Positions 1 to 10,592 of a DNA stretch of 64,000 nucleotides are shown in pieces. A program made the translations under genes and the position numbers. Within the stretch, counting starts at the first letter, position 1, and every line of letters starts with the position of its first letter. Origin of the DNA: Catonia carolina. Taxonomy: Eukaryota > Arthropoda > Insecta > Hemiptera > Achilidae. The stretch spans positions 22,750,671 to 22,814,670 of the forward strand of contig JAQMRL010000012.1 of the NCBI GenBank assembly GCA_035578175.1. Reading direction: 5' to 3'. The notes beneath the pieces were generated by a model that made no database searches, had not been told where the DNA came from, and was given only the letters and a program-made list of their open reading frames with translations.

Positions 1-312
1 AAAACTAGAGAATTGGTATAAAACTATAAAATTTTTTTTTAAAGTATCGGTGGCATTAAGAATCAGCACATCTCTACTCTTAAGACAAGAGTAGCGGCAA
101 AAGCAATGGAGAAGTTGATCAATTGGTATGGAAGGCGATGTGAACAAAACTAGAGGTTGAAGCAATCTTCCAACCGCCTAAATAAATAATTTTTATAATA
201 GTCAAGAAAATTCCTCTCTGGTACCACATCACCGACTAAACCCAAACTGTTTCTTACTCAAATTTTGCCACATGAATACGTACACTAAGATAAATAATGA
301 ATGAATACATAC

Positions 313-485
313 CCTAATTTTTTCAGCCAACTTTTTTGCCATGCCAGAATTGCTTTGATACCGGATAAATGGATTCTTTTTCAATGATAACAAGACGGAT
401 ATAATACCTTGAACGGATCTAGTTAAATGTTCTGGTACCCATGACAATGGATCAGTTTGTCCCCTTAAGTTTGTCACATATTTGC
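313..485 (-). CDS. Vps45: Vps45 coding exon 4
   Basis: Acceptor TTTGTTTATAG, donor GTATGT. It encodes [18 protein letters not shown] and [11 protein letters not shown], ending KLAEKIR in phase 0. The first residues, KYVTNLRG, are not expected from the family. No alternative AG keeps the frame here, so they are either a lineage-specific insert or a sign that the true border differs. Confidence 0.85.
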
Positions 486-3400
486 CTATAAACAAAAACC
501 AGAGCACATGTAATCTAGTAATAAAACAGATGGAAACAAAATGCACAAAAAAAAGAACGCATTGAATGCCTTGTAAAATTTCTTTAAAAACACATCACCT
601 GACTTATTTGAACTAATTGGGACAGGAACCAATCTGAATTATCCGAAAACTGAAGAACTAAACAAATCTGGTGTGAAAAATTCACACGACTTTCTCTTGC
701 CAACGTAATAATGAAAAATATAACCTATTTTAAATCAACTTCTGTTTGACTTAAAAATACAAAAAAATCATTAATTGATGCTAAACTCTGCTATGCAGAA
801 TAAGTGCCTGAAATAAAAGTTGTAGGTTTTTTTAATTTTCTACAATTTTTATTATGTATACTTTTGTTGTCAAATGGATATTAAGGCCGTAATCTTAAAA
901 ACCAATTTTTATCAGAAGAGGACAGCCCCCCTGATAAATATCAGCACACATGCCACTTTGCTATCTTGTAGAGCAGGGGTCTCCAAACTACGGCCCGCGA
1001 ACAGATTTTATCCGGCCCGCGGAAAGCTAGCATACTGAGAAAAAGTTTTTATTTGATAATATATTTCCTTTTAAGCATTTTTACCATTAAAAATGAGTAC
1101 AGTAGTCGTCTCTCACTTGCCACTTCTTTTCTCAATAAGTGTAAAACTAGCTGTAAACAAGTAGTGATCAACCATTGTTTGACCCTAAATGAGCTGAAAT
1201 TTTAAGTGGCAAACAAATGCAATATTCTCACTAAAAAATAATTGTTCCTTTTAAGCTTTACACTTGTTGTAAACTCATGTATTGTCAAGTTTTCTTTAAA
1301 ATTCAATGAAGTACATTTTGTAATAAATTGAAAAGATTTGGTTTTGTATCATCCTGTGTTTTCATTAAGCCTACTTGAAAACTCCTTTTACAGAACAAAT
1401 ATTATTTTATAGCAAATATAATTATTTGTTTGGTCACAGTTTTTTTTTAAAATCACGTAAAGAATTTTAGTTAGCCAACAACAAAGATGTTATAAGGAAA
1501 TATAGCAACTTAAAAAACTAAGCAAGAAAATCTCAAAAACCACCCTGCCGGCCGCATTGGCGAAGTTGGTAACATGCTCGCCTCTCATCATGCGGTCTTG
1601 GGTTCGAATCCCATTTCACCGTCTGCATTAGCAGTAATTGCAGAACAGTCGGACGTTAAACAAAAAAAAAACAAAAACCACCACTGAGCTCTTAATTAGA
1701 AAAAACTTCAAGGGTGTATCGGGGGGGGGGGGGGCTAGACTTTCTGCCCTGAAATATTGCTGGTCCGCCTTTCCTCCAAAAATTTACAATGTGGCCCTTG
1801 AGTAAAAAAGGTTGGAGACCCCTGTTGTAGAGCACAGAAAATTTAGTAAATAAGGTAATTAAAAATAATAGTCAAAAAACAGTTTGACAAAATTGGACAA
1901 ACTACTACTTCCAGTTGACAGAATTTCATGAAAATATTAGCGTTGGGTCCCCTTGAAATACCTAATTTATTCCAAGTTTCATCTTTTTTTTGATGTTTTG
2001 AAAGATGTGCGAAAATAATCCTGAATTACCTCCATAATTTACTTATACCATTTCATCACTGAGTAGCATCAAGCCCTGAGCAGAAGCTAGATGGTTCAGT
2101 ACCCTACGCATCTTTTAGCCAAGGTCCAAAATCTGGCAACCATGGTATAACAACCTTATTTCTAAGCAATAAAAAACAATATAAAATGAAAAACATAACT
2201 TAATTTTAATCATGACTGAATAACGCAAAATGAAAATCAACCTCTGTAGAACTTAAAAATACAGAAAATCACTAATTGACATTAAACTAGGCTCTGTAGA
2301 AAAAATACTTTAAATGAAAGTTGTGTTTCTTAATTTCCAATAACTTAAATTATATATGCTTTTGACAAAAAATGGATACTAAGGATGTAATATTAAAAAA
2401 TCCATTTCTTTACAGATTTTGATGAGAAAAAAACCAAAAAATCACTAATTGCTGCTGAACCATGGTACAAAAGATGTTTGAAATAAAAGCTGTAGGTTTT
2501 TAAAAGTTCTACTACTTTTATTATTATCGTGCTTCCCAACAAATTTGGCGAACAGGGAAATTAACTAATTTCAAATGTTTCTCATTTAATAATAATCATT
2601 GATCATTTAACAAAATAGAAAACAAAAATTAAATTTAAAAAAAAATTAATTAGTGTGAGATTCGAACTCATGACCCCTAGCACGGTAATCAAAAGTAAAA
2701 CATCAACTGAGCATTAAGCATGCATTGGTATTGTTCATATAAGAATTGATGCAAACTTTTTTCTAATGTTAGTACTGCGCTATATCAAAACAATAACATT
2801 TTGTTATTGTTATACAAAACAATAACAATAATTAAATTATTAGCTCTTAAAATCTTTTGTAGACTAATGTTTATTCAGTTTCCAAATGACTGGAAAGTAA
2901 GATTACACCCTTATAATAAGATTAATGTTGACAGTACATTGTCCAATGTTAATTTCCCTATATGTCAATTTGTTGCAAAGCACAGTAAACACTTTTGCTC
3001 TAAAACTCATATTAGGGCCACAATCTTTAAGAAAAAAAATTTTTTTACCACGATAGCACAGTCCCCCAAGAATTTCAGCAGACATAGCTGCAAATATTCA
3101 TACAGAAAAAGCGAAAATAAAAAAAAACAATTAAAGAAGTAAATAATGCACACTATACCTTCAGAACAAGATTGAACGTTAAGAGAAAACAAATGTGGAC
3201 TGACAGCTAAATAATCTCCGTAGAATTCTTGGATTTCTCTGACAACTTCCAGTTCATCACATTCCGCTAAAGTTTTTATGTCCGCTTTGGCAATGATATT
3301 GCTGAAATCTATAAAAGAAAGATTATAATACATTTTCTAATGTAAGAGGTCAGTTCAAAAAGTTTTAAATTTAAAAAATCTGGTGTGAAACACTTATACG

Positions 3401-6400
3401 ACTCTCTCGTCAATATAAATAAAGAACAATATAACCTAATTTCAATCATGAGTGAATGACAGAAAATGAAAATCTACTTCCATAGAGGACTTAAAAAAAT
3501 AAGGAAAATCACTAATTGATGCTAAACTAGGCTATGCACAAAAAAGGGCTTGAAATGCCATCCCTGCTGCCTGAATTCTACTTTCTACCTTTATTCCCCC
3601 AGTCTATGTCTCGGCTGCGTAAATCAAAATTGGCACGTCTTTCTTGATGTAAGATTGTGATTTTCGAAATGTGGTTTCTTGTAAAAATTGGAAAGTATAC
3701 ATTATAGAATTTTTTTACAAAGCATAGGAACTACTTGATCCCAGAATAAGCCTCTCACACTTTGAAAGAAACCGCTAGCTTTCTGCAGCTTTTTACTAAA
3801 CTCTTTATAAGCAATACAATTAACAAAATAACTATATAAAGTTAATAAAAAACCAAAATATATGATACTTTTCCAGTGAAGACAAATGTTTTTATAAAAG
3901 TTTTTTTATTGAAATATTGATTGAAAAGTCAATAAATAATATAGATTAAGTTTTTATATGTTGACTATAAACTTTAAATGCAGTAATTAATGTGTTTTCA
4001 TTCATAAAAACTAGTTATAAGATTGGAAGTTGTATGTTATTTTTTTAAAAGTTGATTCATTGTCTTGGTTACCAACAAATTTTTTTTGTAAATATATTGA
4101 TGCTACTATAGTACGTGGCCTACCGCATTATGTTAAGTGAAATTTGTATTTCTTGATGTGGCAGCACTGTCCACTAGCACATTTGGTGCGTAAATATTCA
4201 CAGATTATGTGATATTACGAAAAAAGGACAAATTACATTCGATAAGTATAAAAATATACTTTTTTAATTATTATAATATTACATACAATAATTTACAATA
4301 GCAAATGATAATATAAATTAATAATTACGATAAAGTCACCCAGTAATTTTTAGTCAGTCTACACATGGTAAACACTGTGAATGTCATTGAGAAAAGCAAC
4401 AAAAAAATCAGGTTCTACTTTTCTCATAATTTTCTATGATATATGGTCGAAGTGCAACTGAAATAATTCTTTCGCAATGCCTCTTTTGTGTTTAAGAATG
4501 TTTACTTTTGCATCCAACCACGATCTCTCAATTGCTCGTGTATTGGCTCCTGTTTTGTTTGTGGATCTACATAATTTTGCTGATGGTTAACCGTTGAATG
4601 CAGGTAACTTAATATTCACATAACCTGTAAAATATGTAAATATTTTCTAAAATCTAATGTTCCCATAACCTGAAAAATATATAAAGATTTTTTAAAATCT
4701 AATGATCACATAACCTGTAAAATATGTGAATATTTATGCGCCAAAAGAGCTACCACATCAAGAAATACAAATTTCACTAAACATAATGCGGTAGGCCACG
4801 TACGATAGTAGCACCAATATATATTATATACATTCTTAAATTGTCATCTGTAAATTTCTTTATACTATAAAAATAAATAAAATGGCTGAGACAAAATTTT
4901 AAGAAATGATTGAAGGTTAAATGACAAATTTTATTACGCTACAATAATAACATGCCCAAAACGGGCAGGTGGAGTGTTATTTTAATTGCACTCTATCTGT
5001 TTGGTCCAGGGCTAAAAAAATAGTTCTGTTTCTTATCACATAGTCAGCCACTTATATGACTGAACTATTTAAGAACAGAAGAGGTAGAGGTGTAAAAACA
5101 CTAGTCAAGAGTTATCTCCTCTGAGCGTAATGAATTTCACTATGCAGCCAGACCCTGTGGTGAATGAAGTGAAGGTGTCATTTGCAGGGTGGAAAGTGAG
5201 TGCTTTTCGGAGGGCCTGGCATGCTGATAAGCATACTCTTTCAACTCAGTGAGGAAGGCAATAGTAAACCACCTTACTCCTCGTTTTTACTTAGTAAAAC
5301 CTCTAGAGGTTCAAACCAGCCTGTTGACCTAAACAACAACACAATAATAACGCACTGGCTATCCCTTGCATACAGGATACACATTCTACATTCTATTCCT
5401 TACAAAGCACACTTACCAGCAATGAACTATATGTTATACTTTACTTACATATATAATAAACACCATATTTAGGATTCCTCAGTTCATTAGAAAGAAGTGC
5501 AACATTTTCTTTAGTAGGTCTTAGGAATGCAAGACATTTTAGGTGCTTCATTGGTTCTAAGCACCCACCAGAATCAAGTCGTTCAAATAAGTAGACTTCT
5601 TTTTGTAATATTTCTGACTGACTATAAACCATACTAACAATACTTGTCTGAAAAATCAAATATAAAGAAAAATATTTTATAATGCTCAAGAAAAACAATC
5701 TAGATTTTTGTGATTAGTTAATAGGGGCTAACAGAGTAACATTAGGAAATAATTTATACATGTATAAATAAATATAAACGGTGATTGTGATTGCGAACAA
5801 ACCCAACCTTTTCTGCTTTGTAAGAATGACAAATTTGTAAAAGATATTTTAATAACGGAATTTTTCGTGTGACAGAATATTGTATAGTATACAGTGCCTG
5901 TCCCAAAAATACCGGTTTTTTTAAAAATAATTTATTGAACATAAATACACAATCTCATTAGAATTTTTCAAAGTTCTCTCCCCCCTACCAATACACATTT
6001 TCCAACACTTCACGCACCCCTCATAGGCTCCCTGGAAGGCCTTAACGGTGACCTCTCGTGAACAGGACTGTCAAAGCTTCTTTTACCCTCTCCAGCATCC
6101 CATGGTGGTGTCCTTTTAGTTTTCTTTATCTTGGGAAACAAAACGAAGTCAGCTAAAACAACAAAAGAATTTCAGGTTGGGTTTTGTAGTGTTCGACCAA
6201 TTTCTGACACTTCAACAGACGATTTTCCTTCATGTTATCAGTGTGAACTTTTGACATGATCTTGGCGCAGACCTTCATGTCAAACCCTCAGTTAAAATGC
6301 GATGATCAACTGATTTGGGTATGCTATGTGGTTCGGTTAACATCTGGACAGCCATTCATCGAGCACTATCCAAAAGTTGCAGCACTTTTGTTGTTGACTG

Positions 6401-7277
6401 GCACCCGGAGCGCTTATCAATGGTCCCCTGACCCTCCCGAAATCTAGTGTCACTCAAAAGTTTGGTTTCGTGGTATCATCCCCAAAGGCATACCTAAGCA
6501 TTTTTGTGCCATTTTTACCCAGTTTAGCGCAAAATTTAATAGTGTAAAGCTGCTCCAAATTTTGCACCATTGGTTTTACGATGAGGGTATGGTGACACAC
6601 TTTGTGCTAAGCACCATCTTCACTCAACCACTGCCTGCAGGCGACTGTGGACCGTGGCATTCTCTACCTAAGACCTCCAACCACTTTTTCCACCAGAAGC
6701 CACACCGCGGCTTAGTGGACTTACGCCACAAGCGTAAGTGCGGCTCCTAAAATGTTGCAAGTGCCTGTGGAAAATCATTACCAAAACTATACAATATATC
6801 TACCATAGGGTGAAATAGGTTTCTTCATTCCTTACAAATTACTGTAGATACAGCATCATCTGGAGATTTTAATAAGTTTAGTTTTAAATTTTGTAATTTT
6901 ATGTACTATGTACTAACAAGGTAAAAACACAAGTTATATAGCAGCTGTAACAGGTCAGTGGAAAAATTGAATTAGTTCTATTCCTCCATTTTATTTATTC
7001 AATTCTTAAAAAATATGCATTATGCGAATTTTGGAATTTTAGAAATAGGATTTATTTGCTTTTAGTTTAACATCCGCTCGGCCCTACGAGCATCCTTCTC
7101 GATATTAACATAAGAATTTATATTTCTAATAAGTAAAACAATAACCGGTTAATTCCGAGTGTTTACAATGTTAACTGTTCTTACCGTCTGTTTGTCCATT
7201 AACAGCACTTTCATTCCAGGACCGCTCTCTTCCGCCATTTTAGTGATATACGATTTCACTGCAAATATAACATTCAT
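313..7277 (-). CDS. Vps45: Vps45, SM-family vesicle fusion protein (5' four coding exons, gene continues off the left edge)
   Basis: Vps45 is a Sec1/Munc18 protein that binds syntaxin-type SNAREs and controls fusion at the trans-Golgi and endosomes. Four exons on the minus strand join in frame with canonical GT-AG borders: 7185-7277, 5449-5647, 3159-3308 and 313-485, giving residues 1-205. The N-terminus reads [20 protein letters not shown]; this is followed by [19 protein letters not shown], then LRPTKENV, then [17 protein letters not shown], and finally [11 protein letters not shown], all in the order known for Vps45. The ATG at 7277 is the first one in frame and matches the family's usual start. 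The last exon ends at KLAEKIR in phase 0, and the following exon is not in the window. Introns hold repeat family A, a hAT element, a Merlin remnant and SINEs. One oddity is about eight extra residues (KYVTNLRG) at the exon 3-4 junction. The gene is head to head with the caspase gene. Confidence 0.93.
974..1824. mobile_element. Non-autonomous hAT-type transposon, 851 bp
   Basis: Its ends are inverted (CAGGGGTCTCCAAAC at the left; CAGGGGTCTCCAACC read inward from the right). Perfect 8-bp target duplications TTGTAGAG lie at 966-973 and 1825-1832. An 8-bp duplication is diagnostic of hAT. No transposase ORF was seen. A SINE is nested at 1545-1671, and a run of about 14 G lies at 1720-1734. Confidence 0.88.
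1545..1671 (+). mobile_element. tRNA-derived SINE, internally deleted
   Basis: It has the tRNA-like head GCCGGCCGCATTGGCGAAG, a B-box-like GGGTTCGAATCC and an A-rich tail. Direct repeats CAAAAACCACC at 1534-1544 and 1672-1682 are its target duplication. About 60 bp present in the other copies, after CCCATT, are missing. It is nested in the hAT element. Confidence 0.85.
2200..3095 (-). mobile_element. Repeat family A copy, interrupted
   Basis: It shares TTAATCATGACTGAATAACG, AATCACTAATTG and the ACTTTTATTATTAT block with other family A copies. A MITE with GTGCTT ends (about 2529-2992) splits it. Its distal part at 2990-3095 resumes with ACACTTTTGCTCTAAAA. Confidence 0.6.
2529..2992. mobile_element. 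MITE with GTGCTTCCCAACAAATTTG ends
   Basis: The left end GTGCTTCCCAACAAATTTG and the right end, read inward as GTGCTTTGCAACAAATTGAC, are inverted relatives, and both are followed by AGGGAAATTAAC. A related copy lies at about 53450-53650. Inside, near 2650-2730, is a minus-strand tRNA-like stretch with GAGTTCGAATCTC, perhaps a SINE fragment. Confidence 0.55.
3159..3308 (-). CDS. Vps45: Vps45 coding exon 3
   Basis: Acceptor TTCTTTTATAG, donor GTATAG. It encodes [16 protein letters not shown] through [10 protein letters not shown], and ends in phase 1. Confidence 0.92.
3379..3560 (-). mobile_element. Repeat family A fragment
   Basis: It begins TCTGGTGTGAAACACTTA and continues through TCATGAGTGAATGACAG and the ATTGATGCTAAACTAGG block. 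It is truncated after about 180 bp and lies upstream of Vps45 exon 3. Confidence 0.7.
4091..4830 (-). mobile_element. Merlin/IS1595-type transposon remnant with long inverted ends
   Basis: About 70-bp inverted ends share GTGGCCTACCGCATTATGTT and TTTGTATTTCTTGATGTGG. On the minus strand, 4393-4560 encodes [15 protein letters not shown] then [18 protein letters not shown]. This matches the C-terminal part of the IS1595 (Merlin) DDE domain, where NTqxIErsWrdxK is typical. A TAG interrupts the frame after HIS. Most of the transposase is gone. No clear target duplication was found. Confidence 0.65.
4952..5345 (+). repeat. Repeat family B copy with (AAC)n-like tail
   Basis: It starts near ACGGGCAGGTGGAGTG, contains GGAGGGCCTGGCATGCTGAT, and ends CCTAAACAACAACAC. 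Related copies lie at 10938-11125 and, inverted, at 58696-58950. The simple AAC tail and 5' truncation suggest a SINE/LINE-like retroelement. Confidence 0.6.
5449..5647 (-). CDS. Vps45: Vps45 coding exon 2
   Basis: Acceptor TTTTTCAG, donor GTAAGTAA. It encodes [17 protein letters not shown] through NPKYGVYYI plus one base of the next codon (phase 1). Confidence 0.93.
5892..6795 (-). mobile_element. Internally deleted mariner-like element (copy 1 of a three-copy family)
   Basis: The left end reads CAGTGCCTGTCCCAAAAATA. On the minus strand the degenerate mariner transposase includes [20 protein letters not shown] at the N-terminal side and [16 protein letters not shown] at the C-terminal end. 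The catalytic core between them has been deleted, as in the copies at 9285-10149 and 43747-44571. The right end is eroded. Confidence 0.7.
7185..7277 (-). CDS. Vps45: Vps45 coding exon 1
   Basis: Start codon at 7277-7275; 31 codons ending [10 protein letters not shown], then the donor GTAAGA. It ends in phase 0 and joins exon 2 ([10 protein letters not shown]). Confidence 0.92.
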
Positions 7278-8290
7278 TTTAAAAAGTTTTAAGTTCGATC
7301 TAAATTAATCGTTACTCATTAAAAATATACAAAATGCTTTTCTGCCCATAACCAACAATGTTATAAGAAAACTAAAATATCAGCTGAACATTGACAATCA
7401 TTGCCAACAATACAAGAACGAAAATAACTTCAACATTTTTATAGCGCTAGTAGTATTTTAATACAACAACGAAATGAAAAATAATTTTTATGAAAATATA
7501 TTTTGTTCATGAAAATAAAATTAATTTTATTATGTGATAAATAAATAATCAACTCAACGACTGTACTAATCAACTAACATCATCATTATTAGCTTTAAAA
7601 AAAATTATAGTTTCCCGCTGAAAGCAAAAGGTGAACAAAATGGCTTCATGCGTTTGGGAAACACAGAGCCAGAGATAATACATAAAAACAGAGCAGAGCG
7701 AGAGCATGACAGTTAGTATTTATTGTAAACGTCTGGGGTCGTGTTGGTCTTTTGATAGTGAAGGTAGACTGTAGTTGATATTTAATTAGGCAAGTACGGT
7801 GTCAACTTTATTTTTTTCAAAAGTTTGTATAGAAATTTAATTTCTTGAATTAAATCATTCGGCTTTCATGCTTAATCTCAAACAATGTAGTTGTTTACCA
7901 CTAACGAAAAGCTCGTTCATGAATTCATTTATTTAAAATTTGAAACTGACGTAGTCATAATAATAATACCTTTATTTCATCACCAAAATATACAATACGA
8001 AGATTACTTACTATTTTTAAAACTTAAATTAATAAAATACTCAATAATAGTAACTAAAATACACTTAAACTTATGACAAAATTACGTATCCCTAAAGTTT
8101 AAAAGCCGAGACGAGGGATGACCATCATTAGGTTTAACAAACACTGAATTTTTAAAATAGATTAAATAAAACAGACAATACATTGAATAAAACCAAACGT
8201 TAGGGTAATACAAAATGTATACAAAATAAAAAGCAAATCTATCAACAAAATTTGTTCATTTTGAGAAGAAATAACAATTAAACTAGTACT
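7278..8290. other. Shared upstream region of Vps45 and the caspase gene
   Basis: This is the gap between the Vps45 start codon and the first repeat on the caspase side. It is mostly AT-rich without ORFs. A less AT-rich patch at about 7615-7790 could hold the transcription start or a non-coding first exon of the caspase (a possible donor GAAG/GTAGAC lies near 7761-7764). No promoter motif was recognised with confidence. Confidence 0.3.
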
Positions 8291-8935
8291 TAAAACGAAA
8301 TATTCTATATCCTGAACGCAAAACAACAAAGTCTTCAGTTCCTTTTTAAAATTATTTAAATTAGGGTAACATTTTAATTTTTATGATGGTATACCTTTAT
8401 GACAATTGATTAAATAGCTTGGGGGCAAGGAATGAAAAAGTGTAGTATGACTTTATTTTCCCTAGGTGTAATAAGATTTAATTTATTTTGAGTGTTAAAG
8501 TAGGCCTAATCAAATTACATTGGGTACAGAATTTCCACTCCTGTATAAGACTATCCAAACCTAGTAAACATAAAGATACCTTAATAACTACTAATTCAGT
8601 TTCCCGTGATTTGGAAGAGATGGTGCTATATGAGGCTTATTTTAGATAAATTTAATTTAGTGCTTTTGATTGACAGTTGATGGCTGAATAGAATAATAAT
8701 AATAATACACTCAACCCCAACAAACTATACCATAGAACAGACTTACTAAACAAGTGCCTGAAAACGCCTACAGAACATTCATTTCTGTTGAGGTCAAATT
8801 TCCTCAAAACATTAAACAAATTGGTTTTAATGGACTTGACATGTTCCCGCCAGGTCCAAGAAGAATAAAGCAATTTGCCCAGATACCTTATCGACCCAAC
8901 CTATTCGATTATTATTATCCTGATTGGTATGTTAT
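8290..8935 (-). mobile_element. LINE remnant, reverse transcriptase C-terminal end
   Basis: The minus strand reads WREHVKSIKTNLFNVLRKFD around 8770-8850, then after breaks LFHSLPPSYLINCHKG and FKKELKTLLF. These resemble the end of Jockey/CR1-type non-LTR reverse transcriptases. Several stops are present. The clade assignment is tentative. Confidence 0.5.
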
Positions 8936-9284
8936 TTAAAAACTGTTTTTTCATCCGCAGTGCTGTAATATAAGGCATACGTATATGCAATTATCTTAAC
9001 ATGCAGGTCAGCATTACAGAGGCTGTTTACTTAATTAAAAACAATACAAGCCCTAGTATTGACCCTTGGGAATGCCACATTCCGCACAGAGAGGTTTGCT
9101 GAGCTCACCTTCCAAGCGTACAACTTGTTGCCTGTTTGGTTTAAGCCCTCGCTTAAACCAAACTGATTAGAACTAAAAACGTTTTTATTTAAAAATTCAA
9201 CAAGCTGCAATTTTATAAATTTTACAAATAACTTTGAAAATAAAGATAAAAGAGATATTAGTCAATAATTTTAGTATTTATCAT

Positions 9285-10149
9285 ATCTGTCCCAAAAGTT
9301 CTGGTAATTTATATTTTCTAATCATTTATTGAACATAAATACAATCCCTTTAGAACTTTTGAAATTACTCTCCTCCTGACTCTGTCTACATTTTCAACAG
9401 CTTCTTTCATAGGCTCCCTGGAAGCCTTCAAGAGGGATCTCTTGTAGACATGCCATGGAAGCTTCTTTTACCTTCTCCAGCATCCCATGGTGGTGTCTTT
9501 TCAAAGTCAGCTAAAACAACAAGAGAATTTCAGGCTTGGTTTAATAGCATTTGAGCCATTCCTGGTACTTCAAGTGGTGTTCCTTTATGTCATCGGTGAG
9601 AACTTTTGACTCCATCTTGGTGCAGAATTTTCTCTTATAAAAAAAAGAACAACTGGTTTGGATTTGCCACTTTTTTCGGCTAATATCTGGACACTCGTTC
9701 GTCCATTGCTGTCTAAATGTTGTCACACTTTTTAGACATTATTGCCAGTTTATGCTGTTGATGATTGCCCTGAGCGCTCATCATTGTCAATGATTTCCTG
9801 TTTCTCCCAAAACCTCTTGTGCCGCTTGAAAGTTCGGTTCTGAGACAGTCCTCCCCAAAGGCTTGCCTAAGGATGTTTAGCATATCCACACCTTTTTACC
9901 CTGTTTAACACAAAATTAAATTGCGTTACACTGCCCCAAATTTTGTGTCGTTGTTTTTTTGATGAGGGTATGGTGACACACTTTGTGCTAAGCATGATCT
10001 TCGTTCAACCACTATCTGCAGGCAACTGCAGACAGTGGCATTCTCTATCTAATACCCCCATCACTTTTTCCTCCAGGAGCCATGCCGGGCAAGTTTAAGT
10101 GGCCGACTGGAAATTCATTATGAGAACTTTTGGGACACGGACCCTGTAT
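9285..10149 (-). mobile_element. Internally deleted mariner-like element (copy 2)
   Basis: The left end is CTGTCCCAAAAGTTCTGGTA and the right end AGAACTTTTGGGACACGGACC, inverted. The minus strand carries KVLTDDIKEHHLKYQEWL, part of the mariner linker (usually vLTDdqKenR), before the same internal deletion as copies 1 and 3. Confidence 0.75.
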
Positions 10150-10460
10150 GTTATCAATTTTTTTCTCTTTGGGTTCATAAGTTTCTTAGAAACACTGGAA
10201 AACATGAAACAATTTTTAGGCGTTAGTGGTTTTATAAAGTAAGTAGGTTTACTGTAAGCAATAAAATATATTATTAAATGTATAAATACTAGATATGAAT
10301 ACATCAATACATTGATATTAATCACAGTTTAGCAAATTTTATGAGAGTTATGACTATTGTATAGCCAATCCTCCGAAAATGTTGGAATCGATTGTTGCTA
10401 AAGTGGTTTTGGTTGTTTCTTTTCCAGAAAGTGTACATTTAGGAGAAAAATCACCTAAAA

Positions 10461-10592
10461 ATGAATGGACTTGACAAAAGTGTTATTGAAAATAACAAGC
10501 TTTCATTGATAGAAAAGACAAAAAATTTCAGTGACCTCTTAAATAATCTGCATAAATGTGGTGTTTTTAATTCATACATGGTTGAAGAAATA
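10461..10592 (+). CDS. Dronc: Caspase coding exon 1 (CARD, first half)
   Basis: The acceptor TTTCTTTTCCAG ends at 10427, so a non-coding exon lies upstream. The ATG at 10461 opens 44 codons ending FNSYMVEEI, followed by the donor GTAAGT, phase 0. Confidence 0.88.

Larger units (their letters stand above)
667..2015 (-). mobile_element. Repeat family A copy, split by a hAT element
   Basis: It begins TCTGGTGTGAAAAATTCACA and carries the family hallmarks TTTCTCTTGCC and AAAGTTGTAGGTTTTTTT. The hAT insertion at 974-1824 separates its two parts. It lies in the Vps45 intron beyond exon 4. Confidence 0.75.

Noticed and set aside
1560..1615. Possible tRNA genes with GGTTCGAATCC
   Set aside because: The same tRNA-like head recurs at four sites with tails and target duplications, so these are SINEs and not functional tRNA genes.
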